From CBFGTJ01 sp965651815 (GTDB lineage: Bacteria; Actinomycetota; Acidimicrobiia; Acidimicrobiales; Microtrichaceae): a stretch of 36,340 nucleotides of DNA. Within the stretch, counting starts at the first letter, position 1. Each line of letters starts with the position of its first letter. Shown in pieces: positions 15,573-23,049 of this stretch. Below the pieces are notes generated by a model. The model worked only from the letters and a program-made list of their open reading frames with translations. It did no database searches and was not told where the DNA came from. The stretch spans positions 1-36,340 of the forward strand of contig CBFGTJ010000008.1 of assembly GCA_965651815.1 (NCBI GenBank), written 5' to 3'. The position numbers were made by a program, and so were the translations under genes.

Positions 15573-17453
15573 CTACGCGGTGGCGACGACCGCCGGCGAG
15601 GTCGAGAACTGGGTGCGGTAGAGCTCGGCGTAGCGGCCACCCGCGAGCAGGAGGTCGTCGTGGCTGCCCTGCTCGACGATGCGCCCGTCCTCGACGACCA
15701 GGATCGAGTCGGCGGAGCGGATGGTCGACAGGCGGTGGGCGATCACCAGCGCGGTGCGGCCCTCGAGCGCCTCGCCGAGCGCGGCCTGGACCGCCGCCTC
15801 CGACTCCGCGTCGAGGTGCGCGGTGGCCTCGTCGAGGATCACGACCCGGGGTCGGGCGAGCAGGAGCCGGGCGATGGTGACGCGCTGGCGCTCGCCGCCG
15901 CTGAGCCGGTAGCCCCGCTCCCCCACCACCGTGTGCAGCCCGTCGGGCAGCGACCGGACGAGGTCGCCGAGGCGTGCCCGTTCGAGTGCGTCCCACAGCT
16001 CCTCGTCGCTCGCGTCCGGCGCCGCGTAGCGCAGGTTGGCCGCGATCGTGTCGTGGAACAGGTGGCCGTCCTGGGTGACCACCCCCACCGTGCGGCGGAT
16101 CGAGTCGAAGGTGAGGTCGCGCACGTCGACCCCTCCGAGGCGCACCGAGCCCGAGTCGACCTCCTGCAGGCGCGGCACGAGCGACGCGATCGTGGACTTG
16201 CCGGCACCGGACGGCCCGACGAGCGCGACCGTCGCGCCCGCCGGCACGGTGAACGACACGCCGTGCAGCACCTCGTCGCCCTCCCGGTCGTCGAGCACCG
16301 CGACCTCCTCGAGCGACGCGAGCGAGACCTGCTCGGCGGACGGGTACCGGAAGCGCACGTCGCGCAGCTCGACCGAGACCGGTCCCGGCGGCACCTCGCG
16401 GGCGTCGGGCCGTTCGACGATGAGGGGCTCGATGTCGAGCACCTCGAAGATGCGCTCGAAGCTCACCAGTGCGCTGACCACGTCGAGCCGGGCAGTGCCC
16501 AGGGCGGTCAGCGGCCCGTAGAGGCGGCTGAGGAGCATCGCCATCGTGACCACGGCGCCGGCCTCGAGCCCACCGGTGAGCGCCAGGTAGCCGCCGAGGC
16601 CGAACACGAGCGCCTGGGCGAGGCCGGAGACGACCATCAGCGACCGGAAGAAGACCTCCATCGCGACCGCGGAGCGCACGCCGATGTCGCGCACGCGGGT
16701 CGCCCGGTGGCCGAACTCCGCGGCCTCGGCGTCGGGCCGGCCGAACAGCTTGACGAGCGTGGCGCCGGGGGCGGAGAAGCGCTCGGTCATCTGCGAGGTC
16801 ATCGCCGCGTCGTGCTGGGTCGCCTCCCGCTCGAGCCGGCCCACCGTCGCGCCCACACGGCGCGCGGGCACCACGAACGTCGGGAGGAGCCCGAGCGCGA
16901 GCAACGTGACCTGCCACGAGAGGCTGAGCATCACGCCCACGGTCAGCACGAGCACGATGACGTTGGTGACGATGCCGGCCAGTGCGGAGGTGAACGCGCG
17001 CTGGGCGCCGATCACGTCGTTGTTGAGGCGGCTGACCAGCGCGCCGGTGTGGGTCCGGGTGAAGAAGGCGACCGGCATGCGCTGCACGTGCTCGAACACT
17101 GCGCGCCGCAGGTCGAGGATGAGCCCCTCCCCCAGCCGTGCGGACTGGAGGCGCTCGAGCAGGCCGATGCCACCGCCGGCGAGTGCGACCACCGCGATGA
17201 GGGCCGCCAGGCCGACCACGACCCCGGTCCCGGCGCCGTCGACGATCGCGTTGACGGCCCTGCCCGCGAGGATCGGACTGATCACCCCGAGCGCGGCGGA
17301 GATCGTCGCGAGGACGAGGAACCCCGCGATCGTCCACGCGTGCGGCAGCGCGAACTCGAGGATGCGCCGGCGCGTCGCCCGGTCCGCGTTCGGTCGCCGG
17401 CCGCCCTCCTGCATGGCGCTGCGCAGCGCCATCCACATGCTGAAGTCGCTCAT
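15573..17453 (-). CDS. ABC exporter, fused permease and ATPase
   Basis: A 626-residue half-transporter of the multidrug/lipid exporter (MsbA/Lmr) type: one six-helix transmembrane domain (about residues 30-330; for example TIAGFLVLATISAALGVI and IVTNVIVLVLTVGVML) and one nucleotide-binding domain. Walker A is GPSGAGKST, the signature is LSGGERQR, Walker B is VVILDEATAHLD, and the H-loop is VIAHRLSTIR. An unusual acidic insert (ASLEEVAVLDDREGDEV) sits just before the first ATPase strand. It probably works as a homodimer pumping toxic or redox-active compounds outward. The start is ATG 17453 (MSDFSMW), set by TACGGT at 7 nt. It is divergent from soxR across a SoxR box, so it is probably induced by redox-cycling compounds. 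Confidence 0.9.
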   Translation of the reverse strand: MSDFSMWMALRSAMQEGGRRPNADRATRRRILEFALPHAWTIAGFLVLATISAALGVISPILAGRAVNAIVDGAGTGVVVGLAALIAVVALAGGGIGLLERLQSARLGEGLILDLRRAVFEHVQRMPVAFFTRTHTGALVSRLNNDVIGAQRAFTSALAGIVTNVIVLVLTVGVMLSLSWQVTLLALGLLPTFVVPARRVGATVGRLEREATQHDAAMTSQMTERFSAPGATLVKLFGRPDAEAAEFGHRATRVRDIGVRSAVAMEVFFRSLMVVSGLAQALVFGLGGYLALTGGLEAGAVVTMAMLLSRLYGPLTALGTARLDVVSALVSFERIFEVLDIEPLIVERPDAREVPPGPVSVELRDVRFRYPSAEQVSLASLEEVAVLDDREGDEVLHGVSFTVPAGATVALVGPSGAGKSTIASLVPRLQEVDSGSVRLGGVDVRDLTFDSIRRTVGVVTQDGHLFHDTIAANLRYAAPDASDEELWDALERARLGDLVRSLPDGLHTVVGERGYRLSGGERQRVTIARLLLARPRVVILDEATAHLDAESEAAVQAALGEALEGRTALVIAHRLSTIRSADSILVVEDGRIVEQGSHDDLLLAGGRYAELYRTQFSTSPAVVATA

Positions 17454-17460
17454 GCGGCGC

Positions 17461-17511
17461 ACCGTAGAACCTCAAGTTCACTTGAGGTCAAGGACCGGCG
17501 CCGCGTACCGT
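17461..17511. promoter_or_regulatory. SoxR box with divergent promoters
   Basis: CCTCAAGTTCACTTGAGG (17470-17487) is a near-perfect SoxR dyad, differing from the enterobacterial soxS box only in the centre. For the ABC gene (minus strand) the -35 TTGACC (17486-17491) and -10 TACGGT (17461-17466) are 19 bp apart, the over-long spacer typical of promoters activated by MerR-family proteins, with the box between them. For soxR (plus strand) the -35 TTGAGG (17483-17488) and -10 TACCGT (17506-17511) are 17 bp apart. Both transcripts would be leaderless. Confidence 0.85.
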
Positions 17512-17517
17512 GCAGCC

Positions 17518-17961
17518 ATGGGCTTCGAGTGGGAGCTGTCGATCGGCTCGTTGAGCGAGCGCACCGGCGTCGCACCGTCCGCGCTGCGGTTCTACGAGGA
17601 CCAGGGCCTCATCCAGTCCACCCGCACCCCCGGCGGACAGCGGCGCTACCAGCGCGAGGTGCTCCGCCGGGTGGCGTTCATCCGGGTCGCCCAGCAGGTG
17701 GGGCTGTCGCTGGAGGAGATCCGCGAGGCGCTCGACTCCCTGCCCGACAACCGCACTCCGGACCACGAGGACTGGGGACGGCTCTCGGCGTCGTGGCGCC
17801 CCCGCCTGGACGCGCAGATCCGGCTGCTCGAGGCGCTGCGCGACAGCCTCGACAGCTGCATCGGGTGCGGCTGCCTGTCGCTCCAGTCGTGCCGGCTCCT
17901 CAACCCTGGCGACATGGCCGGCGAGCACGGCCCCGGGCCGCGCTACCTGCTCGAGCCGTAG
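17518..17961 (+). CDS. soxR: redox-sensing MerR-family regulator SoxR
   Basis: A 147-residue transcription factor that senses superoxide/redox-cycling compounds through a [2Fe-2S] cluster. The winged-helix N-terminus is LSIGSLSERTGVAPSALRFYE, then GGQRRYQREVLRRVAFIRVAQ, followed by the dimerisation helix. The cluster ligands are Cys114, Cys117, Cys119 and Cys125 in CIGCGCLSLQSC, the SoxR CX2CXCX5C signature. The C-terminal tail LLNPGD...RYLLEP is also SoxR-like. In actinobacteria SoxR commonly controls exporters and oxidoreductases directly, without SoxS; here the divergent ABC exporter carries the SoxR box. ATG 17518 has TACCGT at 6 nt. Confidence 0.95.
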   Translation: MGFEWELSIGSLSERTGVAPSALRFYEDQGLIQSTRTPGGQRRYQREVLRRVAFIRVAQQVGLSLEEIREALDSLPDNRTPDHEDWGRLSASWRPRLDAQIRLLEALRDSLDSCIGCGCLSLQSCRLLNPGDMAGEHGPGPRYLLEP

Positions 17962-17975
17962 GGCCCCCGGCGGGG

Positions 17976-18545
17976 TCAGTTCACGCGCACGTCGTCCGGG
18001 TAGAGCGCCTGGCTGACGAGGCGCCCACCCTGGCGCCGCATCACCGAGCGCCACAGCCCGTCGGGGTCGGAGCAGAGCACGTCGTCGGGCAGGGCCTCCA
18101 CCACGTGCCACGCACCCGCGGCGAGCTCCGCCTCGAGCTGGCCCGCCGCCCAGCCGGAGTAGCCCGTGTAGAGCCGCAGCAGGTCGATGCCCTCGACCTG
18201 CTGCTCCACCAGCGCCGCCGGGTCGACCGCCACGACGGGGCCGTCGACGGGGGTGACGTGGTCCACGGGCATCTGTGCACCCACGCGCCCGAGCGCGAGC
18301 AGGCCGCCGACCGACACCGGGCCACCGACGAAGAACACCGCCGGAGTCGCGACGGAGTCGGCCAGGAACGGCAGGTGCTCCTCGACCCGGGTGCCCGACG
18401 GGCGGTTCAGCACCACACCGAGGGCGCCCGACCCGTCGTGCTCCAGCATGAACACGACCGTGCGGTCGAAGTTGTCGTCACCCATGTCCGGCACGGAGAC
18501 CAGCAGCCGCCCCTTGGTCGACCGGACCGGTGCCTCATCACTCAT
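17976..18545 (-). CDS. YqgE/AlgH family protein (UPF0301)
   Basis: A 189-residue protein of the UPF0301 family. It begins TKGRLLVSVPDMGDDNFDRTVVFMLEHD, the typical start of the family, followed by GALGVVLNRPS, VFFVGGPV and LYTGYSGWAAGQLEAELAAGAW, all diagnostic. The biochemical function is unknown; AlgH was named from alginate regulation in Pseudomonas, which does not transfer here. ATG 18545 is preceded by GATGCT at 6 nt, compatible with a leaderless start. It is convergent with soxR, 14 bp apart. Confidence 0.9.
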   Translation of the reverse strand: MSDEAPVRSTKGRLLVSVPDMGDDNFDRTVVFMLEHDGSGALGVVLNRPSGTRVEEHLPFLADSVATPAVFFVGGPVSVGGLLALGRVGAQMPVDHVTPVDGPVVAVDPAALVEQQVEGIDLLRLYTGYSGWAAGQLEAELAAGAWHVVEALPDDVLCSDPDGLWRSVMRRQGGRLVSQALYPDDVRVN

Positions 18546-18584
18546 GGTCCCAGCATCGCCGGTCCGCTCCCCCGCCGCACGCCA

Positions 18585-18601
18585 CCGCACCCTCGGTGCG
18601 G
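18585..18601 (-). terminator. hairpin after the amidohydrolase gene
   Basis: Perfect 7-bp stem CCGCACC (18585-18591) with GGTGCGG (18595-18601) and a 3-nt loop, located 18 bp beyond the stop of the minus-strand amidohydrolase gene. No T-run. Confidence 0.45.
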
Positions 18602-18618
18602 GCACGGCCACGGGCCGC

Positions 18619-19854
18619 TCAGTCGAGGTCGAGCGAGAGCATCCGGATCGCGTTGCCGCGCAGGATCTTGTACTGCACCTCCGGCGGAAGGTGCCCCATC
18701 ATCTGCTGGGCGACCTCCTTGGAGTGCGGCCACGTCGAGTCGGTGTGGGGGTAGTCCGTCTCGAAGGTGATGTTGTCGACGCCGACCTTGTCGAGGCTGT
18801 CGAGCCCGTGCTGGTCGCGGAAGAAGCACCCGTAGACCTGCCGGTAGTAGTAGGTCGACGGCGGCTCCGGGATCTTGTCGGCGACCCCGCCCCAGGCGCG
18901 GTGCTCGCGCCACACGTCGTCGGCCCGCTCCAGCACGTAGGGCAGCCAGCCGATCTGGCCCTCCGAGTAGGCCAGCTTCAGCTCGGGGAAGCGCACGAGC
19001 ACGCCCGAGAACAGGAAGTCCGACAGCGACGCCATGGAGTTGTTGAAGCTGAGCGTCGCGGCGACCGCGGTGGGCGCGTCGGGCGAGGTGGCGGGCATGC
19101 GGGACGACGACCCGATGTGCATGCACACCACCGTCTGCGTGTCGGCGCACGCGGCGAAGAACGGGTCCCAGAAGCCCGAGTGGATGCTCGGCAGCCCGAG
19201 GTGCGGCGGGATCTCCGAGAAGCACACCGCCCTCACGCCCCGCGCGGCGTTGCGGCGGACCTCCGCCGCGGCGAGCTCCGCGTCCCACAGCGGCACGATC
19301 GTCAGCGGGGCCAGGTGGCCGTCGGAGTCGCCGCACCACTCCTCGACCATCCAGTCGTTGTAGGCGTAGATGCACGCCTCGCCGAGCTCGCGGTCCTTGG
19401 CCTCGGTGAAGGTCTGTCCGCAGAAGCGGGGGAAGGTCGGGAACGACAGGGACACCTCGACGTGGTTGTCGAGCATGTCCTGCACCCGGGCCTTGGGGTC
19501 GTAGCAGCCGGGGCGCATCTCGTCGTAGGTCATCGGCGTCATCGTCATCTCGTCGCGCGAGTAGCCCACCGCCGCCACGTGGCGCTTGTGGATGTAGACG
19601 AGGTCCTCGAACACCCAGCAGTCCGCCGGCCGGCCCTCGGGGTCGAAGGTCTGCTCGTAGGCACCACCGCCGATGTGGCGCATCTCGCCCACGCCGCGCC
19701 GCTCGATGCGCGGGCCCCGGTCGCGGAACTTGCGCGGCAGCCACTCCTGCCACACGTGCGGCGGCTCGACGACGTGGTCGTCGACGCTGACGATCATCGG
19801 GAGGTCGCCGGCCGTCCCCTCGGAGCTCGTCGGGTCCGCGTCGGTGGTCGTCAC
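18619..19854 (-). CDS. amidohydrolase family 2 (TIM-barrel metal-dependent hydrolase)
   Basis: A 411-residue metal-dependent hydrolase/decarboxylase-like protein of the amidohydrolase_2 (PF04909) type. The N-terminal metal region is IVSVDDHVVEPPHVWQEWLP, where this subfamily has DxH in place of HxH. Further ligands are probably His in VVCMHIGSSS and the Asp of FETDYPHTDSTWP. This subgroup is common in actinobacterial aromatic, steroid and lipid catabolic loci; the substrate is unknown. GTG 19854 has GGAGG at 7 nt. The promoter carries a perfect dyad operator. The upstream gene on the same strand encodes a SnoaL-like protein, a frequent neighbour. Confidence 0.85.
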   Translation of the reverse strand: MTTTDADPTSSEGTAGDLPMIVSVDDHVVEPPHVWQEWLPRKFRDRGPRIERRGVGEMRHIGGGAYEQTFDPEGRPADCWVFEDLVYIHKRHVAAVGYSRDEMTMTPMTYDEMRPGCYDPKARVQDMLDNHVEVSLSFPTFPRFCGQTFTEAKDRELGEACIYAYNDWMVEEWCGDSDGHLAPLTIVPLWDAELAAAEVRRNAARGVRAVCFSEIPPHLGLPSIHSGFWDPFFAACADTQTVVCMHIGSSSRMPATSPDAPTAVAATLSFNNSMASLSDFLFSGVLVRFPELKLAYSEGQIGWLPYVLERADDVWREHRAWGGVADKIPEPPSTYYYRQVYGCFFRDQHGLDSLDKVGVDNITFETDYPHTDSTWPHSKEVAQQMMGHLPPEVQYKILRGNAIRMLSLDLD

Positions 19855-19889
19855 TCCAGCACCTCCCCCGGGAACGGTCGTCCCGGCGC

Positions 19890-19913
19890 CATCTGACGGG
19901 TCGTCAGATGCTA
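19890..19913 (-). promoter_or_regulatory. perfect dyad operator in the amidohydrolase promoter
   Basis: CATCTGACG (19890-19898) and CGTCAGATG (19902-19910) are perfect 9-bp inverted repeats around GGT. On the minus strand a TAGCAT -10 (19908-19913) overlaps the edge of the dyad and the TAG stop of the SnoaL-like gene, so the dyad covers about -10 to +11. The geometry fits a TetR- or GntR-type repressor; none is encoded nearby. Confidence 0.6.
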
Positions 19914-20405
19914 TCCCGCCGGGAGGGAGCTGCGGCCGTCGGTCCCCCACCAGCTGGCGGTGAGGCGCAGGCCCTCCACCGACGACATCGGGAAGGTCAG
20001 CTCGAAGGTGCGGCGGTAGCCGGTGTGCAGGATCTGCCAGCGCCCGTCGCGGCGCACGTAGGTGTCCTCGTAGAACGCGGCGCCGACGAGCACGAACTGC
20101 CACTCGGCGTCGACGACCACGTCCTCGAGCGCCCAGGTGCCCGTCGCGCGGTCCCCGTCGAGCTCGATCTCGGGGTGGTGCACCCGGTGGCTCGAGTGGA
20201 ACTGCTGCCGGTCCATGTTCCGCTCGAGGAACGAGAGGATCTCGTCGCGCCCCTCGCAGGTGTAGCCGCCCCCGCTGTAGGCCGCGGTGGCCTCCTCGCA
20301 CAGGAGCGGGACGAGGCCGGCCCAGTCCTTCTGGTCGAGGCAGCGCAGGTAGGCGTACTTGACGCGCTTGATCGCCTCGAGCTCGACCAGGTCCTCGGGG
20401 GTCAC
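19911..20405 (-). CDS. SnoaL-like (NTF2-fold) protein
   Basis: A 164-residue small alpha+beta-barrel protein. It starts LVELEAIKRVKYAYLRCLDQKDW, the family's N-terminal helix, then GLVPLLCEEATAAYSGG, the central strand HRVHHPEIELDGDRATGTWAL, and the C-terminal FYEDTYVRRDGRWQILHTGYRRTF. NTF2-fold members act as isomerases, dehydratases or binding proteins in polyketide, steroid and lipid metabolism; the exact role is not shown. The GTG start overlaps the stop of the upstream gene by 4 bp (GTGA), so it is translationally coupled. The amidohydrolase follows 56 bp downstream behind its own promoter. Confidence 0.8.
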   Translation of the reverse strand: MTPEDLVELEAIKRVKYAYLRCLDQKDWAGLVPLLCEEATAAYSGGGYTCEGRDEILSFLERNMDRQQFHSSHRVHHPEIELDGDRATGTWALEDVVVDAEWQFVLVGAAFYEDTYVRRDGRWQILHTGYRRTFELTFPMSSVEGLRLTASWWGTDGRSSLPAG

Positions 20406-20695
20406 GCCTGGCCGTCCTGGGCCGCCGGCAGCGCGCGCGGGCGCAGGTCGACCTCCGCGTCGATCGGCTCGGCGTCGAGGTCGAAGGACAGCTCGGGTGC
20501 GAACAGGTCAGGTCGCGGCGGCGAGGCCGGCCGCGGGTCGTCCGACTCGTCGAACGCGGTGAGCGACTCGGGTCGCTGGGGTGCCGGCGTGCGCCCCCAC
20601 CGTCGCCAGCCGACGAACATGCCGGCGACGAAGGCCAGGACGATCAGTGACAGCGAGAAGACGAACTGCAGCAACTGCACGACCTCGTACCGCAT
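20402..20695 (-). CDS. small membrane-anchored protein
   Basis: 97 residues. One N-terminal transmembrane helix (LLQFVFSLSLIVLAFVAGMFVGW, about residues 6-28) is followed by a positive patch (RRWGR) and a Pro/Asp-rich, probably disordered cytoplasmic tail. No homologue is named. ATG 20695 was chosen over GTG 20734 because the TAGGGT -10 (20738-20743 on the minus strand) is only about 3 nt from that GTG, while ATG 20695 has GGGGG upstream. First gene of a probable pair with the SnoaL-like protein. Confidence 0.6.
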   Translation of the reverse strand: MRYEVVQLLQFVFSLSLIVLAFVAGMFVGWRRWGRTPAPQRPESLTAFDESDDPRPASPPRPDLFAPELSFDLDAEPIDAEVDLRPRALPAAQDGQA

Positions 20696-20812
20696 GCCAG
20701 CCCCCGATGCGCCCCGACGCAGCGAACGATCCACGCACCCTACTGCCGCGGCGCCCCGGATGCCGCGACCGCCGGCCCGCCCGCTGGGACGGGGTGGCCC
20801 GGGCCCGCGGGA

Positions 20813-21430
20813 TCAGCCCTCGGAGTGGAGGTGGACCCGCTCGCCCTCGCGGTCGAACACCATGAGGATCTCCGCCGGGCCGTCGACCGCGTCGATGGCG
20901 TGCGGCGTCATCGTGGAGAACTCGGCCGCCTCACCCTGCTCGACCAGGATCGTGCGCGGCCCGAGGGTCAGGCGCACGCGGCCCTCGAGCACGTAGAACC
21001 AGTCGTGACCGGGGTGGACCCGCGGCTCCGACGCGGTCGCCACCGGTTCCAGCCGCATCTTCATCGCCGTGGTGTTGCCGGTGGGACGGCTGAGCGGCCA
21101 GGTCGTCCGGCCGGGGAGGTCGGTGGGGACCGGGCGGATCACGACGTCGGGGTCGTCGTGGCCGACCTCGAGCAGCGAGTCGAGGTCGATCCGCAGCGCG
21201 CGGGCCAGCGGGAGCAGCACGTCCAGGCTGATCGTCCGCTTGCCGGTCTCGATCCTGCTGATCGTCGACGCGCTGAGGCCGGCACGCTCGCCGAGCTCCT
21301 CGAGCGACCACCCGAGCGACTGGCGGAGGCTTCGAAGGCGGGTCCGGACCAGCTGGTCGACATCGAGTCCGGCATCGGCGTTCTCGGTCGGCACGACGAC
21401 CAGCTTCGCACCGTCTTGCGAATACTGCAA
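20813..21430 (-). CDS. XRE-family regulator with C-terminal cupin sensor domain
   Basis: About 205 residues. The helix-turn-helix is LRQSLGWSLEELGERAGLSASTISRIETGKRT (roughly residues 35-66), followed by LDVLLPLARALRIDLDSLLE. The cupin barrel has HPGHDWFYVLEGRVRLTLG then GEAAEFSTMTPHAID. The family couples ligand binding in the cupin to DNA binding. The start is uncertain: the longest form uses TTG 21430, which lies inside an inverted repeat likely to be its own operator, so a downstream GTG (VPTENADAG) is plausible. It is divergent from the oxidoreductase/methyltransferase fusion, which is its likely target. Confidence 0.85.
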   Translation of the reverse strand: MQYSQDGAKLVVVPTENADAGLDVDQLVRTRLRSLRQSLGWSLEELGERAGLSASTISRIETGKRTISLDVLLPLARALRIDLDSLLEVGHDDPDVVIRPVPTDLPGRTTWPLSRPTGNTTAMKMRLEPVATASEPRVHPGHDWFYVLEGRVRLTLGPRTILVEQGEAAEFSTMTPHAIDAVDGPAEILMVFDREGERVHLHSEG

Positions 21431-21433
21431 GAC
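21413..21433. promoter_or_regulatory. inverted repeat, probable XRE-cupin operator
   Basis: GTCTTGC (21413-21419) and GCAAGAC (21427-21433) are perfect 7-bp arms separated by 7 bp (GAATACT). It lies at the start of the XRE-cupin gene and about 30 bp before the -10 TATCGT (21460-21465) of the divergent fusion gene, a good position for coordinated control. Confidence 0.55.
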
Positions 21434-21471
21434 CCATTGCGCCTACGGCATGGCACCCGTATCGTCACGGC

Positions 21472-23016
21472 ATGGACCACCGACAGCACGACGTCGTGAT
21501 CGTGGGCGGCGGCGCCGCCGGCCTGGCCGCTGCGGTGCAGCTCGCACGCTCCCGGCGCTCGGTCGTGGTGGTCGACGGCGGCGAGCCCCGCAACGCGCCC
21601 GCCGCCCACATGCACTCCTACCTCGGCCACGACGGCCGCCCACCGCTCGAGTTCCTCGAGCTCGCACGCGACGAGGCGCGCCGCTACGGAGCGGAGCTCG
21701 TCGAGGGCGTGGTGCGCGAGGTGACCCGAGCCGAGTCGGGCGGCGGCTTCGCGGTCGTGTTGGGGGACGGGGGCCGGCTGGAGGGGCGCCGGGTGCTGTT
21801 CGCGACCGGCCTCGTCGACGAGCTGCCCGACCTGCCCGGCGTCGCCGAGCAGTGGGGCCGCGGCGTGCTCCACTGCCCCTACTGCCACGGGTGGGAGGTG
21901 CGGGACCAGCGCATCGCCGTGCTGGCGACCGGCCCGATGTCGGTCCACCAGGCGCTGCTGTTCCGGCAGCTGTCGGACCGGGTCTCGGTCGTCGCACACG
22001 ACCCGGCCGCGCTCGACGCCGCGGCCCGCACCCGGCTCGATGCCCGGGGCGTGCGGGTCGTCGACCGCCGCGCCGCGGCCGTCGAGGCCTCGCCGGAGGG
22101 GACGCTGCGCGGCGTGCGCCTCGACGACGGCGACCTGGTCGAGGCGGACGCGGTCGTCGTCACGCCCCGGTTCGTGCCCCGGGCCGCGCCGCTGCGCGGC
22201 CTCGGCATCGAGCCGGTGCCCGCGCCCATGGGCACGGGCGAGATGGTCCAGACCGACGACCGCGGCACCACCACGGTGCCCGGTGTCTACGCGGCCGGCA
22301 ACGTCGCGGACGTGAGCCACCAGGTGCTCGGAGCGGCCGCGGAGGGCAGCCGCATCGGCGCGGTGATCAACGCGGACCTCGTCGAGGAGGACGTCGTCGC
22401 CGCGCTCGAGGCCGCCGTGGACGGCTCCGGTGCGGGCTGGGACCGACGGTACGCGCAGCGGCCCCAACGGTGGAGCGGGCACCCCAACGCCACGCTCGTC
22501 GCCGAGGTCGCGGACCTCGCGCCGGGCACGGCGCTGGACGTCGGCTGCGGCGAGGGCGCGGACGCGGTGTGGCTCGCGCAGCGGGGCTGGCGCGTCACCG
22601 GGCTCGACGTGTCCGCGGTCGCGCTCGAGCGCGCCGCTCGTGCCGCGCAGGACGCGGGGGTGGAAATCGAGCTGGTCCGCGCGGACGTGACGGACACGCC
22701 GCTGGAGGGCCGCTACGACCTCGTCACCGCGCACTACCCGTCGCTGCCCCGTGGTGAGGGCGACGCCGCGGTCCGCGCGCTGCTCGACGCGGTGGCACCG
22801 GGCGGCACGCTGCTCTTCGTCGGCCACGACCCCGACGCCATGGAGCACCACCACGCGGGGTTCGACCCCGCCGAGCACGTGCAGCCGGGCGACGTCGCCC
22901 GCCACCTCGGGGCCGGGTGGATCGTCGAGGTCCACGAGACCCGGCCACGCGCGCTCCCGCCCGGGTCGACGGGACCCGACGTCCCCGACGTCGTCCTGCG
23001 GGCGCGACGCAGCTGA
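21472..23016 (+). CDS. bifunctional TrxR-like flavoprotein/SAM-dependent methyltransferase fusion
   Basis: 514 residues in two domains. Residues 1-~310 are a thioredoxin-reductase-like FAD/NAD(P)H oxidoreductase: dinucleotide fold VVIVGGGAAGLAAAVQLARS, redox pair HCPYCHGWE (Cys135, Cys138), and FAD closing motif GVYAAGNVADVSHQ. Residues ~320-514 are a class I methyltransferase: ALDVGCGEGADAVWLAQRGW, GLDVSAVALERA, and LVRADVTD. The pairing suggests detoxification of an electrophile or metalloid by reduction plus methylation, but the substrate is unknown. ATG 21472 is leaderless (TATCGT at 6 nt). It is divergently paired with the XRE-cupin regulator. Confidence 0.88.
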   Translation: MDHRQHDVVIVGGGAAGLAAAVQLARSRRSVVVVDGGEPRNAPAAHMHSYLGHDGRPPLEFLELARDEARRYGAELVEGVVREVTRAESGGGFAVVLGDGGRLEGRRVLFATGLVDELPDLPGVAEQWGRGVLHCPYCHGWEVRDQRIAVLATGPMSVHQALLFRQLSDRVSVVAHDPAALDAAARTRLDARGVRVVDRRAAAVEASPEGTLRGVRLDDGDLVEADAVVVTPRFVPRAAPLRGLGIEPVPAPMGTGEMVQTDDRGTTTVPGVYAAGNVADVSHQVLGAAAEGSRIGAVINADLVEEDVVAALEAAVDGSGAGWDRRYAQRPQRWSGHPNATLVAEVADLAPGTALDVGCGEGADAVWLAQRGWRVTGLDVSAVALERAARAAQDAGVEIELVRADVTDTPLEGRYDLVTAHYPSLPRGEGDAAVRALLDAVAPGGTLLFVGHDPDAMEHHHAGFDPAEHVQPGDVARHLGAGWIVEVHETRPRALPPGSTGPDVPDVVLRARRS

Positions 23017-23049
23017 CCCGACGGCCGGCGCCTTCGGCCGGCGCCGCGC

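Noticed and set aside
15213..18770. An 1185-codon open frame on the plus strand across the ABC transporter and SoxR region
   Set aside because: It is antisense to the ABC and YqgE genes and lies out of frame over soxR, with His/Arg/Asp/Glu-rich sequence typical of antisense frames in high-GC DNA.
23022..23043. GC-rich repeat between the fusion gene and hisG as a terminator
   Set aside because: It can form only about a 6-bp stem from self-complementary GCCGGC units and has no T-run; such repeats are expected by chance at this GC content.
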